A stretch of DNA of 64,000 nt from Jeotgalibacillus marinus (lineage in GTDB: Bacteria; Bacillota; Bacilli; Bacillales; Jeotgalibacillaceae), in contig NZ_JBFMIA010000006.1 of assembly GCF_040801915.1 (NCBI RefSeq), positions 62,001 to 126,000 of the forward strand. The letters are read 5' to 3'. The notes beneath the pieces were generated by a model that was not told the DNA's origin, searched no databases, and was given only the letters and a program-made list of their open reading frames with translations. The position numbers and the translations under genes are program-made. Shown here in pieces: positions 53,119 to 61,837 of the stretch. Within the stretch, counting starts at the first letter, position 1, and every line of letters starts with the position of its first letter.

Positions 53119-53400
53119 GTGATTACTGTTCATAATCACTATTATGAGATCGTGGATGAGTTCCGCGAAGCATTCGAACAAGAAGCATTTGAAGAAAGAT
53201 ACAGTGAAATTCTCCATAAATATGATTTTATTGTTGGTGATTGGGGCTATGGCCAACTTCGATTAAAAGGGTTTTTTGACGATCAAAACCAAAAATCATC
53301 GTTTGATACAAAAATTTCAACGGTGAAAGATTATTTATATGAGTACTGCAATTTCGGTTGCCCGTATTTTGTGATGAAAAAGGTTGAAACAAAAAAGTGA
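53119..53400 (+). CDS. yutD: YutD family protein
   Basis: A 93-residue cytosolic protein of the YutD family (YEIVDEFREAFEQEAFEERY, DFIVGDWGYGQLRLKGF, and YLYEYCNFGCPYFVMKK near the end). The function is unknown; it is conserved in Firmicutes. Two GTG codons at 53107 and 53110 are in frame further up, but the GTG at 53119 fits the family start and has AAAGGGTGGTG upstream. The conserved CNFGCPYF could bind metal. Confidence 0.88.
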   Translation: MITVHNHYYEIVDEFREAFEQEAFEERYSEILHKYDFIVGDWGYGQLRLKGFFDDQNQKSSFDTKISTVKDYLYEYCNFGCPYFVMKKVETKK

Positions 53401-53422
53401 CCCGCCGAGGTCATTTTTTTGT
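53391..53422 (+). terminator. Terminator overlapping the end of yutD
   Basis: AAAAAAGTGACC pairs with GGTCATTTTTTT around CGCCGA; the stop codon is in the stem. Confidence 0.8.
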
Positions 53423-53529
53423 TTTTTTAATCAGGTGCGGATTTATTTTGTCATAAAAATGGAATTCGGACAGTAAAGAAAAGCTAAAAAGGTTTACATA
53501 ATATATATAAATCACCGTTAATTTCCTGT

Positions 53530-53772
53530 TTAAGGCATGTGAGATGCAGGGTCCGTTCTCGGAATGTCTTTGTGTAAGCTTTTATTTTCGTAATTGTATG
53601 CACTGTAATATCGTTGTCCCTCTCGCCATGGTCCTGATTTATTTCTGACGAGTGTATATTTGCCTCGTGGTGATCCATAGGGACCTTCGGGCAATGATTC
53701 TGGTATAAGATACTGTCTTCCAACTTCAACGTTGGAGAAATCGTGGTATTCCTCTTTCTGGTCATCAAACAA
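53530..53772 (-). CDS. Small conserved-looking cytosolic protein, hypothetical (TTG start)
   Basis: An 80-residue protein rich in Tyr, Pro, Gly and charged residues (SNVEVGRQYLIPESLPEGPY, GKYTLVRNKSGPWREGQRYY). The frame is open back to 53859, but AAAGGAGGTGAATATAGC directly precedes a TTG at 53772, giving MFDDQKEEYHDFS. No signal peptide or membrane segment. I do not recognise the family. A second minus-strand frame over the same region (53484-53783) lacks such a start and looks like a shadow. Confidence 0.6.
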   Translation of the reverse strand: MFDDQKEEYHDFSNVEVGRQYLIPESLPEGPYGSPRGKYTLVRNKSGPWREGQRYYSAYNYENKSLHKDIPRTDPASHMP

Positions 53773-53950
53773 GCTATATTCACCTCCTTTATTGTAGCTT
53801 GCCCATTTCACAGATCTTTTGTGCGTGTTTATAAGTAATGAATGCTCACTAACCTGCAACTCAAGAAGACGTACGAAAGATCAATCATAAATGTGGTACA
53901 CTAAAGATGAGAATTACTTTTACTCTTAACCTTAATGGAGCGTGACAATC

Positions 53951-54388
53951 ATGTATTTTGTGGATCGTGAAAAAATTGAGCAAACACTACTATATATGGA
54001 AAAACAACTGGAGTTTATTGGAAAAAATCGTTCTTTTCAAACAGAATTGGAGCAATTAGCTTTTGAGCGTAGTACGCATGTATTAATTGAAGTGATTTTG
54101 GATATAGGAAATACGATGATTGATGGTTTTATCATGCGTGATCCTGGAAGTTACGAAGACATCATTGACATTTTAGATGATGAGAAAGTAATTACAAAAG
54201 ACATGATTGAACCTTTAAAAGAAGTGGTTGGTGCACGAAAATCACTTGTTCAACAATACATAGAAGTAGATCACGATAAAATTTTCACTTTATTTTTAAA
54301 TGCACTGCCCTCTCTAAAACAATTTCCATTTAGCATTCGAAAGTATTTAACGAATGAACTTGGTCCAGTATCTGCCTTTAAAAATTAA
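53951..54388 (+). CDS. yutE: DUF86/HepT-like protein YutE
   Basis: A 145-residue helical protein of the DUF86 family, which includes HEPN ribonuclease toxins. The conserved region reads LAFERSTHVLIEVILDIGNTMI followed by DPGSYEDIIDILDDEKVI (given in parts). HEPN toxins carry an R-x4-6-H motif; here RSTHVL lies at the expected place but the spacing is short, so catalytic activity is uncertain. No nucleotidyltransferase antitoxin gene is adjacent. The ATG at 53951 has TGGAGCGTG upstream. Confidence 0.85.
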   Translation: MYFVDREKIEQTLLYMEKQLEFIGKNRSFQTELEQLAFERSTHVLIEVILDIGNTMIDGFIMRDPGSYEDIIDILDDEKVITKDMIEPLKEVVGARKSLVQQYIEVDHDKIFTLFLNALPSLKQFPFSIRKYLTNELGPVSAFKN

Positions 54389-54394
54389 CGGATG

Positions 54395-54426
54395 AGCACC
54401 GTCGCTTTATAAGATGGTGCTTTTTT
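54395..54426 (+). terminator. Terminator after yutE
   Basis: AGCACCGTC pairs with GATGGTGCT (one G-U), followed by TTTTT. Confidence 0.82.
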
Positions 54427-54519
54427 CAGGTCGTGAAAATTGATGATTCAAAATGATTACGACATGATAAACTATATTGTGAAAGAATGCACGAATTAAC
54501 TGGAAGGATGACAACGAAA

Positions 54520-55287
54520 ATGAAGTCTTACAAAGGATATTTAATTGACCTTGATGGCACAATGTATAGAGGAACAGAGCGAATTGAAGAAGCTGTAACG
54601 TTTGTGAAAAAACTTAGAGATAAAGGACTTCCTTATTTATTTGTTACAAACAATTCTTCTAAAACACCTGATCAAGTTGCGGCACACTTGACTCAATTTG
54701 ATGTGCCGGTTACTAATGAGCAAGTGTTTACCACTTCAATGGCGACAGCTGCTTACATTTCAGAAGAGAAAAGCAATGCTTCTATTTATGTGATTGGTGG
54801 AGAAGGGATACGCCAAGCGCTGACTGACAAAGGAATGAAGCTTGTGACGGACTCTCCAGATTATGTGGTGGTAGGGTTAGACCGAGAAATTACGTATGAA
54901 AAGTTAGCGCTCGGTACACTCGCTGTGCGGGGTGGGGCAAAGTTTATTTCCACTAATGGTGACATTGCCATTCCGACTGAACGAGGATTATTACCTGGAA
55001 ACGGGTCTCTCACGTCAGTTATAGCTGTTTCCACTCAAACCCAGCCTTTATTTATTGGCAAGCCAGAAGCTGTCATTATGGAACAAGCATTAGAGGTTCT
55101 TGGTTTACCAAAAGAGGATGTTCTGATGATTGGCGATAACTACGATACCGATATAAAAGCTGGCTTGAATGTTGGCATGGATACACTGATCGTCCATACC
55201 GGTGTAACAACGGTTGAAATGCTTGAGGAAATGGACCAGCAACCAACGTACTCTATTTCTTCACTAGCTGAGTGGGACATTCGATAA
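54520..55287 (+). CDS. yutF: HAD-family phosphatase YutF (NagD-like)
   Basis: A 255-residue cytosolic phosphatase. The nucleophile motif is YLIDLDGTMYRG, motif II is FVTNNSSKTP, and the Mg-binding motif is LMIGDNYDTDI. It follows B. subtilis YutF closely as recalled. The likely substrates are sugar phosphates or nucleotides. In-frame ATGs exist at 54487 and 54508; 54520 gives the family N-terminus and lies 12 bases after GGAAGG. The next gene starts 20 bases downstream, so the pair may be co-transcribed. Confidence 0.88.
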   Translation: MKSYKGYLIDLDGTMYRGTERIEEAVTFVKKLRDKGLPYLFVTNNSSKTPDQVAAHLTQFDVPVTNEQVFTTSMATAAYISEEKSNASIYVIGGEGIRQALTDKGMKLVTDSPDYVVVGLDREITYEKLALGTLAVRGGAKFISTNGDIAIPTERGLLPGNGSLTSVIAVSTQTQPLFIGKPEAVIMEQALEVLGLPKEDVLMIGDNYDTDIKAGLNVGMDTLIVHTGVTTVEMLEEMDQQPTYSISSLAEWDIR

Positions 55288-55307
55288 TTTTAAAGGGGGA
55301 AACCAGG

Positions 55308-56270
55308 ATGAAAAAGGTTTTTATCACACGCAAAATTGATGACCGTGTAATTCACGAGTTGAAGCAACATTTTTCTGTCGAAGTGTGGCCACACGAGGAT
55401 AAGCCTGTTCCGCGTGAGGAATTACTTAGACAGGCCAAGACTGCTCATGCGTTGATGACAATGCTGTCTGATAAAGTGGATGCTGAATTATTCAACCATG
55501 CACCTGAGCTTAAAATCGTCGCTAATTTAGCAGTAGGATATGACAACATTGATGTCAAAGAAGCAACGGAACGAGGTGTGACCATATCAAACACGCCTGA
55601 TGTGTTAACTGGTACAACAGCAGATCTTACGTTTTCATTGTTGATGGCTGTTGCAAGACGAATTGTTGAAGCAAGTGAATATATTAAAAACGGCGAATGG
55701 CAATCCTGGTCACCTTATTTACTTGCTGGCAGTGACATTCATCACAAAACAATAGGCATCATCGGCATGGGGAGTATCGGAGAAGCGGTAGCAAAACGTG
55801 CAAAAGGATTTGATATGGACGTGCTGTATCATACACGTTCTCGTAAGCGGGAAGCGGAAGAAGCATTCGGGGCAAAGCACGTTTCGTTAGATGACTTATT
55901 ATCCCAATCAGATTTTGTTGTTTGCTTAGCACCTTTAACAGCTGAAACAAAAGGAATGCTAAGTACTGAACAGTTCGCTAAAATGCAGAAAGGTGCCTTT
56001 CTCATCAATGCAGGCAGAGGTCCTGTGGTGGATGAAAATGCCTTATTTGCAGCCCTTCAAAATGGAGAAATCGCTGGAGCGGGACTTGATGTATTTGAAA
56101 ATGAACCAATCAGCAAGGACCACCCACTGCTGTCACTACCTAATGTTGTAGCTGCACCTCATATTGGCAGTGCTTCACGCGCAACGAGATATACCATGAT
56201 GGAATTGTGTGCAGAAAATATAACGAACGTGTTAAATGGGAAAGATGCAGTGACAGCTGTTCGTGCATAA
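55308..56270 (+). CDS. D-2-hydroxyacid dehydrogenase (glyoxylate/hydroxypyruvate reductase type)
   Basis: NAD(P)-dependent enzyme of 320 residues. The nucleotide motif is GIIGMGSIGEAVAKRAKGF; catalytic Arg, Glu and His lie in INAGRGPVVDE, the DVFENEP region and APHIGSA. It resembles B. subtilis YvcT and glyoxylate reductases. In this place B. subtilis has other yut genes, so it may be a local insertion. The ATG at 55308 follows AAAGGGGGAAA. A strong terminator follows. Confidence 0.88.
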   Translation: MKKVFITRKIDDRVIHELKQHFSVEVWPHEDKPVPREELLRQAKTAHALMTMLSDKVDAELFNHAPELKIVANLAVGYDNIDVKEATERGVTISNTPDVLTGTTADLTFSLLMAVARRIVEASEYIKNGEWQSWSPYLLAGSDIHHKTIGIIGMGSIGEAVAKRAKGFDMDVLYHTRSRKREAEEAFGAKHVSLDDLLSQSDFVVCLAPLTAETKGMLSTEQFAKMQKGAFLINAGRGPVVDENALFAALQNGEIAGAGLDVFENEPISKDHPLLSLPNVVAAPHIGSASRATRYTMMELCAENITNVLNGKDAVTAVRA

Positions 56271-56278
56271 TAGAACGA

Positions 56279-56312
56279 AAAACCCCCTCACAGTGTTTGT
56301 GAGGGGGTTTGA
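56279..56312 (+). terminator. Terminator after the 2-hydroxyacid dehydrogenase gene
   Basis: AAACCCCCTCACA pairs with TGTGAGGGGGTTT around a small loop; A and G-rich flanks. Confidence 0.88.
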
Positions 56313-56358
56313 GCATTATAAGAAGTGGATACGTACCACTCACATTATAGAAGTACAA

Positions 56359-56595
56359 TTAAAATACTTGTTCTACCTCAACTACGCCAGGAACTTCTTC
56401 AAGTAGTGCGCGCTCGATACCCGCTTTTAGTGTAATCGTCGAGCTTGGGCATGTACCGCAAGCACCAAGAAGCCTAAGTTTTACAATGCCATCTTCAACG
56501 TCCACTAATTCACAGTCTCCACCATCGCGAAGAAGGAATGGACGAAGTTTATCAAGAACCTCTTGAACTGAATCTTTCATTTCAACTTCTGTCAT
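56359..56595 (-). CDS. yutI: NifU-like Fe-S carrier Nfu (YutI)
   Basis: A 78-residue Nfu domain that carries a 4Fe-4S cluster bridged between two copies. The cluster-binding CxxC is in LLGACGTCPSSTITLK. The N-terminal helix (SVQEVLDKLRPFLLRDGGD) is canonical. It delivers clusters from the SUF scaffold (34.6-39.8 kb) to targets such as aconitase or LipA. AAAGGAGTC precedes the start. It is divergent from yuzD. Confidence 0.94.
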   Translation of the reverse strand: MTEVEMKDSVQEVLDKLRPFLLRDGGDCELVDVEDGIVKLRLLGACGTCPSSTITLKAGIERALLEEVPGVVEVEQVF

Positions 56596-56697
56596 TCGAA
56601 TCGACTCCTTTCCTGCCTTCTATTATAATAAGAGTGACGAAAAAAATCCATCCATCTAGATTAAATGATTCCCTTTAATTGAAAGGAAGTGCTCATC

Positions 56698-57030
56698 ATG
56701 TCATTAAAAACAGTCACAGTCACCGTTTACGGAACCGAAACCATCTGCCCAAGCTGTGTCGGTGCTCCATCTTCTAAAGAAACATACGAATGGTTAGAAG
56801 CAGCCATCGGAAGAAAATTTCCAACGCAACCATTCAAAATGGACTATGTAGATATAAATCTTGAACAACAGGATGAAAAAAAAGCTGCGTTTGTCAATCG
56901 AGTAGTAGAAGAAGATTTATTCTACCCCGTCGTGTTGATTGGTGACGAGATTGTTGGGGAGGGAAACCCAAGATTAAAGACGGTGTTTGCTGAGTTTGAG
57001 AAATATGGGTATAAAGCAGAAAAAGAATAA
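56698..57030 (+). CDS. yuzD: YuzD family protein (DUF1462)
   Basis: A 110-residue thioredoxin-like protein with a CxxC-type motif in YGTETICPSCVGAPSSKETYE and a conserved VVLIGDEIVGEGNPRLK. Its function is unknown; the motif and the neighbouring Fe-S genes suggest a redox role. The ATG at 56698 follows AAGGAAGTG; the frame opening at 56689 is not used. Divergent from yutI as in B. subtilis. Confidence 0.88.
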   Translation: MSLKTVTVTVYGTETICPSCVGAPSSKETYEWLEAAIGRKFPTQPFKMDYVDINLEQQDEKKAAFVNRVVEEDLFYPVVLIGDEIVGEGNPRLKTVFAEFEKYGYKAEKE

Positions 57031-57111
57031 GTGGTACCTGTCACCTTTAAACCATTGGTGGTTTTTGTTAGCTGTAGCGTACATTGTTGAAGTCTTTGTG
57101 TTAGCATTTAT

Positions 57112-57152
57112 AAAAACAGCAGCGATCTCTCACAAAGATCGCTGCTGTTTTT
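57112..57152. terminator. Terminator downstream of yuzD
   Basis: AAAAACAGCAGCGATCT pairs perfectly with AGATCGCTGCTGTTTTT around CTCACAA; usable from both strands. Confidence 0.9.
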
Positions 57153-57154
57153 GT

Positions 57155-57346
57155 GCAGGCACTGTTTAATAAACGGCATGAAATATCGACTGCACCCCAG
57201 TAGTATCTTGCTGAACCAACTAATAACAGAATCATTGCGACTGTAAATAGATTAGGGTTGGTACTAACTGTTCCAGCTAACAAAAAGTTAAGATTCATAA
57301 ATGCCCCTGCAACTAAAGCCGGAACCGTCAGACAACCTAGGACCAA
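57155..57346 (-). pseudogene. Truncated and frameshifted DoxX-family membrane protein
   Basis: On the minus strand the frame reads VAGAFMNLNFLLAGTVSTNP and continues to ARYYWG, the C-terminal part of DoxX-like proteins. At that point the frame must shift by one base to continue SRYFMPFIKQCLHKN, the usual family end after YYWG. The N-terminal two thirds are absent. The gene is therefore broken twice: a lost 5' part and a frameshift. Confidence 0.65.
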
Positions 57347-57420
57347 TTATTAAATTATGAACATCACTTACGAAATCACTCTTATCTTAGTAGGTGTAGG
57401 TACATTTTTGATTATCATCG

Positions 57421-57455
57421 AAAAACCACGCTCAAATGAAAGAGCGTGGTTTTTA
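57421..57455 (-). terminator. Terminator of yutJ
   Basis: AAAAACCACGCTC pairs perfectly with GAGCGTGGTTTTT around an 8-base loop, 36 bases past the yutJ stop. Confidence 0.88.
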
Positions 57456-57490
57456 GTAAATATTGAGTGATTGCGAAAGTTGGAGAAACC

Positions 57491-58558
57491 CTATCCATTA
57501 TGATACTTGTACATCCACAATACACCAGACTTCAATAAACGGGCGATGCGTCCTGTAATCGTGCGGTCTGCAAGATAGGCAAAGCCTTGTTTCTTGCCAA
57601 GTGAGCCCATAAATCCTTTGAGCTTGATTTTAGGCATTTCAGCGGGTAATTCTTCGTTATTCCAACGCATCATCAATACTTTGACAATTTGCTCTGCTTG
57701 TTCTTCAGCGAGCTGAGCACTTGGAGCAAAAGGCAGGCTTGCACAATCTCCGACGATGTAAACGTGCTCGTCATCAGGTAAATTGTGATGTGGAGACAAC
57801 ACTAATCGTTTAGAAGAATCTGTTTCACATGGAATGTTTCGCACAACTTCCACTGGTTGAATACCTGCTGTCCAAACGCAAACATCCACAGGAATTGTTT
57901 CCTCATGGTTAAAGAGCATGTTTGGCTCAACCTTTGTAATGTTCGAGTTACTGACAATGTCAACATTGTTCGCATCGAACCATTTTTGAACGTAGCTACT
58001 AAGGCGGACAGGGAATGCTGGTAAGATGCGCTCGCCGCGATCAAATAGCTTGATGATTAGGTCTGAGCGGCTTTCCCTAAGTTCACTCGCTAATTCAATG
58101 CCACTAAGGCCTGCACCGACTATCCCAACAATAGAGCCAGATGGTAGGTTGGAAAGCTTTTCATATGTTGCGCGGGCTTGGTAGATCGACTGAATACTAT
58201 GTGTGTATTCATCTGCGCCAGGTACGTTATGGTATTTGTCTTCACAGCCAAGTCCCACAATCAGATCATCATAGGACACAGATGATCCATCTTCTAACCT
58301 AACTTGTTGATTTGTTGTGTCAATATTCGAAACTGTGCCGTATCGAATCGATAATCGCTCGTGCTCAGGGAAACCAACTCGTACTTCTTGGTCTGAAATC
58401 GTACCCGAAGCTAAAGCGTAATATTCGGTTTTCAAGCAGTGATAAGGTGTGCGATCAATCATCGTGATTGTCACATCATCCGGGAGTTGGTTCGGCAAAA
58501 GGCGCAACAAAACACGCATATTGCCGTATCCTCCACCAAGTAAAACTAACTGTCTCAT
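57491..58558 (-). CDS. yutJ: NADH dehydrogenase-like flavoprotein YutJ
   Basis: FAD enzyme of 355 residues related to type II NADH dehydrogenases. The FAD motif is LVLLGGGYGNMRVL, the NAD(P) motif GIVGAGLSGIELASEL, and the second FAD motif VYIVGDCASLPFAPSAQLAEEQ. The C-terminus (ARLLKSGVLWMYKYH) is amphipathic and could touch the membrane. The frame opens at 58624, but the ATG at 58558 with AGAGAGGG upstream gives the family start. Its electron acceptor is not established. Confidence 0.9.
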   Translation of the reverse strand: MRQLVLLGGGYGNMRVLLRLLPNQLPDDVTITMIDRTPYHCLKTEYYALASGTISDQEVRVGFPEHERLSIRYGTVSNIDTTNQQVRLEDGSSVSYDDLIVGLGCEDKYHNVPGADEYTHSIQSIYQARATYEKLSNLPSGSIVGIVGAGLSGIELASELRESRSDLIIKLFDRGERILPAFPVRLSSYVQKWFDANNVDIVSNSNITKVEPNMLFNHEETIPVDVCVWTAGIQPVEVVRNIPCETDSSKRLVLSPHHNLPDDEHVYIVGDCASLPFAPSAQLAEEQAEQIVKVLMMRWNNEELPAEMPKIKLKGFMGSLGKKQGFAYLADRTITGRIARLLKSGVLWMYKYHNG

Positions 58559-58803
58559 GGAAAACCCTCTCTTTGCAATCAGCGTTTGGTGTGCGTAAGC
58601 ACTTTCAATATGATGCCTATTCACATAAAAAGTGAATTAATTCGACTATATTCATAAAAAGTATAGCGGATTAAGGTCAGATGTACAATAACAATAAAGG
58701 AATTCCTTCACAATTCTCACTTTTCTTTTGTCGAAATTGAATTCAAATCGTTGACGGTTAGATGTAAACAAGGTAGCATGGATGAGTAGTGAGAGGTGAA
58801 AAT

Positions 58804-59040
58804 ATGAAACCGATTATCGAGTTTTGCATCAGTAATTTAGCCAGCGGTGCACAAGAGGCACTTGAAGTTTTAGAGCGAGATCCAAACCTTGATGTGATTG
58901 AATATGGTTGCTTAGGTTATTGTGGAAAATGTGCAGCTTCGTATTTTGCACTCGTCAATGGAGACATTGTGGAGAGCGAATCACCAAAGAAGCTTGTTGA
59001 TGAGATTTATATTTATTTAGAAGAAAATCCAATGTTTTAA
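58804..59040 (+). CDS. yuzB: YuzB family protein (DUF1450)
   Basis: A 78-residue protein with the conserved EFCISNLASGAQEAL start and CLGYCGKCAASYFALVNG, a thioredoxin-like/ferredoxin-like Cys pattern. Function unknown. The ATG at 58804 has AGAGGTG upstream. It is divergent from yutJ as in B. subtilis. A perfect terminator follows. Confidence 0.92.
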   Translation: MKPIIEFCISNLASGAQEALEVLERDPNLDVIEYGCLGYCGKCAASYFALVNGDIVESESPKKLVDEIYIYLEENPMF

Positions 59041-59054
59041 TAGATAAAATGAGC

Positions 59055-59090
59055 AAAAGCCCAGTTGGTCGTTGACCAATTGGGCTTTTA
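59055..59090 (+). terminator. Terminator after yuzB
   Basis: AAAAGCCCAGTTGGTC pairs with GACCAATTGGGCTTTT around GTT (one G-T pair). The stretch 59091-59381 shows no gene. Confidence 0.92.
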
Positions 59091-59381
59091 TATAAATTTT
59101 TGTGCTCGTTCTTCACATAATTATTGCTAAAAATGGAGGTTACATCTATAAATTAAAAATGTTGTAAGAAAGGTTTGTTGCTTGACAAAAGGGGCGTTAA
59201 AATAGACGTCCTCCCCTTCAAATGGGTGTAAAGGATATAAAATTTTTAAATTAAATCGTTCAACTTGCTCCTTACACAATAACTAAATTACCGTCTCACT
59301 CCTATTACAAATTCAAATGGTTGAGACACTGGATCATAAAAGTTATACTGAACGTACAAATGAATTTTCGGAGGTGTTAGG

Positions 59382-59744
59382 ATGGATAAGGTAATCGATT
59401 TATCCGAAGCTGCTGCGCTACAGGTGAAAGATATGATGAAGGAAGCGGAAGAAGAAAACGCTTATCTTCGTGTGGCTGTTAAAGGTGGCGGTTGCAGTGG
59501 ATTATCATATGGTATGGGCTTTGAACATGAAGTAACATCAGAGGATAAAGAAGAAGATCATCACGGCATTCGAGTCATCGTCAAAGCAGAAGATGCAGAT
59601 ATTTTGCGAGGAACTGAAATTGACTATAAACAGTCACTTATGGGTGGTGGCTTTACGATCAATAATCCTAATGCGATTGCATCATGTGGGTGTGGGTCTT
59701 CATTCACAACCGCAACGAAAAAAGGTACACCGGAAAATTGTTAA
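59382..59744 (+). CDS. yutM: HesB/IscA-type Fe-S carrier (YutM, ErpA/SufA-like)
   Basis: A-type iron-sulfur carrier of 120 residues. The three cluster-ligating cysteines are in GGGCSGLSYGMGF and SCGCGSSF. Such proteins move clusters from the SUF scaffold to apo-enzymes. It forms a set with yutI, sufCDSUB and lipA in this window. The start follows GGAGGTGTT, and a terminator lies 14 bases past the stop. Confidence 0.95.
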   Translation: MDKVIDLSEAAALQVKDMMKEAEEENAYLRVAVKGGGCSGLSYGMGFEHEVTSEDKEEDHHGIRVIVKAEDADILRGTEIDYKQSLMGGGFTINNPNAIASCGCGSSFTTATKKGTPENC

Positions 59745-59757
59745 CAAATGAAATGTA

Positions 59758-59792
59758 ACCTGCAGGGACAAAGAGTCTCTGCAGGCTTTTTT
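59758..59792 (+). terminator. Terminator after yutM
   Basis: CCTGCAGGGAC pairs with GTCTCTGCAGG around AAAGA, followed by CTTTTTT. Confidence 0.88.
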
Positions 59793-59808
59793 AATCCCTG
59801 ATAAAGGA

Positions 59809-59837
59809 CACCCCCATTCATCATTCCAATGGGGGTG
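59809..59837 (-). terminator. Terminator of the YhfK-like gene
   Basis: CACCCCCATT pairs with AATGGGGGTG; on the minus strand it ends in TCCTTT. It starts 5 bases past the stop codon. Confidence 0.75.
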
Positions 59838-59841
59838 CACG

Positions 59842-60489
59842 TTATAAAGCCTCTAAAGCTTTCTCAATTTCCGTCTCACCATTCAACATCTCAAATGGTT
59901 TACGGTGCAAGCCTTCTACAAGTAACGATTCAACCAAAACAGTCGCTACATCTTCACGTGTGATTGATCCAGCTATGCTTGAAAGTTTAGTGCTAGCTTT
60001 GATTTTTCCTGTTGCAGGTTCGTCCACAAGGGCTCCAGGGCGAACGATTGTATAATTGAGTCCACTGTTGACTAAGTGTAAGTCAGCAGCATTTTTTGCT
60101 TTTAAATAGTGATAAAAGGATTCATTGTCAGCGTAGGCAGAAGGGTTATCTGCACCAACTGAACTTAAAATGATAAATCGTTCTACACTTTTTTCTCGTG
60201 CATAATCAATGGCTTTTTTCGCACCTAGCTCATCTACAGCTGTCGTTTTATCAGAACCTGTATCAGGTCCAGAACCTGCTGCGAAAATAACCGCGTTGAC
60301 ATCTTCCATCACATAGTCAAAATCATTTTCAAGATCAGCGATAACCGGACTAGCGCCCAATTTTTTCATTGTCGACGCTTGTTCGGTTTTACGTACCATC
60401 GCTTTCACAAGATGTTGCTCGCTTTTAGCTAATTTTTCAACAACCATTTTACCAGTTGTTCCATTTGCTCCAATTACAAGTACGTGCAT
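59842..60489 (-). CDS. NAD(P)-binding oxidoreductase of the atypical SDR type (YhfK-like)
   Basis: A 215-residue Rossmann-fold protein. The dinucleotide motif is VIGANGTTGKMVVEKL, followed by IFAAGSGPDTGSDKT and ERFIILSSVGADNPS, typical of the atypical short-chain dehydrogenase group that includes YhfK. Catalytic Tyr-x3-Lys of classical SDRs is not at the standard place (YHYLKAKNAAD is close). The substrate is unknown. AAAGGTGATG precedes the start. Not part of the block in B. subtilis as I recall it. Confidence 0.82.
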   Translation of the reverse strand: MHVLVIGANGTTGKMVVEKLAKSEQHLVKAMVRKTEQASTMKKLGASPVIADLENDFDYVMEDVNAVIFAAGSGPDTGSDKTTAVDELGAKKAIDYAREKSVERFIILSSVGADNPSAYADNESFYHYLKAKNAADLHLVNSGLNYTIVRPGALVDEPATGKIKASTKLSSIAGSITREDVATVLVESLLVEGLHRKPFEMLNGETEIEKALEAL

Positions 60490-60559
60490 ACGTCATCACC
60501 TTTCGAAAATATGCTTTCTTTTACCATACCCGAGTAGCGTTGACTTAAACACAGATCTC

Positions 60560-61555
60560 TTATTCGAACATGGACGTACTGTGCATTGGTTGCACACGTG
60601 CTTTTGGATCAATGGAGGCTTTTGCGTTGTTTACAGCCGTAGGTGCTTCACCAAAGCCTGATGCGATCAGTTTCACTTTTCCATCATACGTACAAATGTC
60701 ACCAGCAGCGAAAATGCCTGGTATATTCGTTTCCATACGTGAGTTTACAACGATTGAATTTTTTTCAATGTCTAGGTTCCAGTTTTTGATTGGACCTAAA
60801 GAGGAAACAAATCCATAATTAACAAGCAAATCGTCTAAGTCAATGGTAATGGTTTCTTCTTCGCGACCTTTTTGGAGAACAAGTGCACTCACTTGATCTT
60901 CAATTGATTGATACCCAACTGGCGTGTATGGTGTCATGATGTTCACTGATGAATTCATCAACTGTTCTACACTATGCTCGTGTGCGCGGAATTTATCGCG
61001 GCGGTGAACGAGTGTGACAGATTTAGCGATTGGTTCAAGCATGAGGGCCCAGTCAACTGCAGAATCGCCTCCACCACATAGAACGACTTTTCGGCCAGCA
61101 AACGCTTTAAGATCGGGAACGAAATAATGAAGGTTTTTGTCTTCAAAATTAGTTAAACCATCAAGATCCAACTTTCGTGCTTGGAATGCACCGTTACCTG
61201 CTGTAATGATAATCGTACGTGTATGATGAATCTCTTGATCGGTTGTTAATGTAAATGTGCCATCTTCATGTTTTTCGACATTAGTGACTTCTTGATTTAA
61301 GCAAATAGTAGTGTCGAATCGAGACATTTGTTCTTCTAAATTATCAACAAGTTCTTGAGCGCGGACTTTCGGAAATCCAGCAACATCGTATATATATTTA
61401 TCCGGATACAAGGTAGACAGCTGTCCACCTAGCTGAGGCAGGCTTTCAATAACTTTAACACTAGCTTGTCGCATGCCACCATAAAAAGCTGTGAATAGCC
61501 CAACCGGTCCGCCCCCGATTACCGTAATGTCATATACTTGTGTATCTTCTTTCAT
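60560..61555 (-). CDS. yumC: Ferredoxin/flavodoxin--NADP+ reductase (YumC type)
   Basis: Thioredoxin-reductase-like flavoprotein of 331 residues without a CxxC motif. FAD binding is at VIGGGPVGLFTAFYG, NADPH binding at VVLCGGGDSAVDWALML, and the second FAD motif is GIFAAGDICTYDGKVKLIASGFGEAPTAV. It passes electrons between NADPH and ferredoxin or flavodoxin; in B. subtilis YumC is essential. The ATG at 61555 follows TTGGAGGGATC; the frame opening at 61570 lies in that site. Divergent from yumB. Confidence 0.95.
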   Translation of the reverse strand: MKEDTQVYDITVIGGGPVGLFTAFYGGMRQASVKVIESLPQLGGQLSTLYPDKYIYDVAGFPKVRAQELVDNLEEQMSRFDTTICLNQEVTNVEKHEDGTFTLTTDQEIHHTRTIIITAGNGAFQARKLDLDGLTNFEDKNLHYFVPDLKAFAGRKVVLCGGGDSAVDWALMLEPIAKSVTLVHRRDKFRAHEHSVEQLMNSSVNIMTPYTPVGYQSIEDQVSALVLQKGREEETITIDLDDLLVNYGFVSSLGPIKNWNLDIEKNSIVVNSRMETNIPGIFAAGDICTYDGKVKLIASGFGEAPTAVNNAKASIDPKARVQPMHSTSMFE

Positions 61556-61837
61556 GCATGATCCCTCCAATAAATACGCCCCTTTTTAAGAGGCGAAATT
61601 TTCTTTAAATATTGTCCAATTTGAACAATGCTGAATGTATTTTACCATATTCTCATTTCAAACAACTACCAAAGGGGCATGTTTGCACATGATTTCAGTC
61701 TTTGGAAGAGAAAAAAATGATTGACAAAGTTTTCTGATTTACTACATACATCTTGAAAAAGAGACAAAAAAGAACTATGCTTGAAGGAGATATGAAATCA
61801 TGAGCAATTGTATCTTCGAATAAGTTGCTATTCTTGA

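Noticed and set aside
53484..53783. 99-residue minus-strand frame overlapping 53530-53772
   Set aside because: The alternative frame has a strong ribosome binding site at its TTG start, this one does not.
57357..57470. 37-residue plus-strand ORF with a membrane-like start
   Set aside because: It has no ribosome binding site and its second half is the terminator stem of yutJ.
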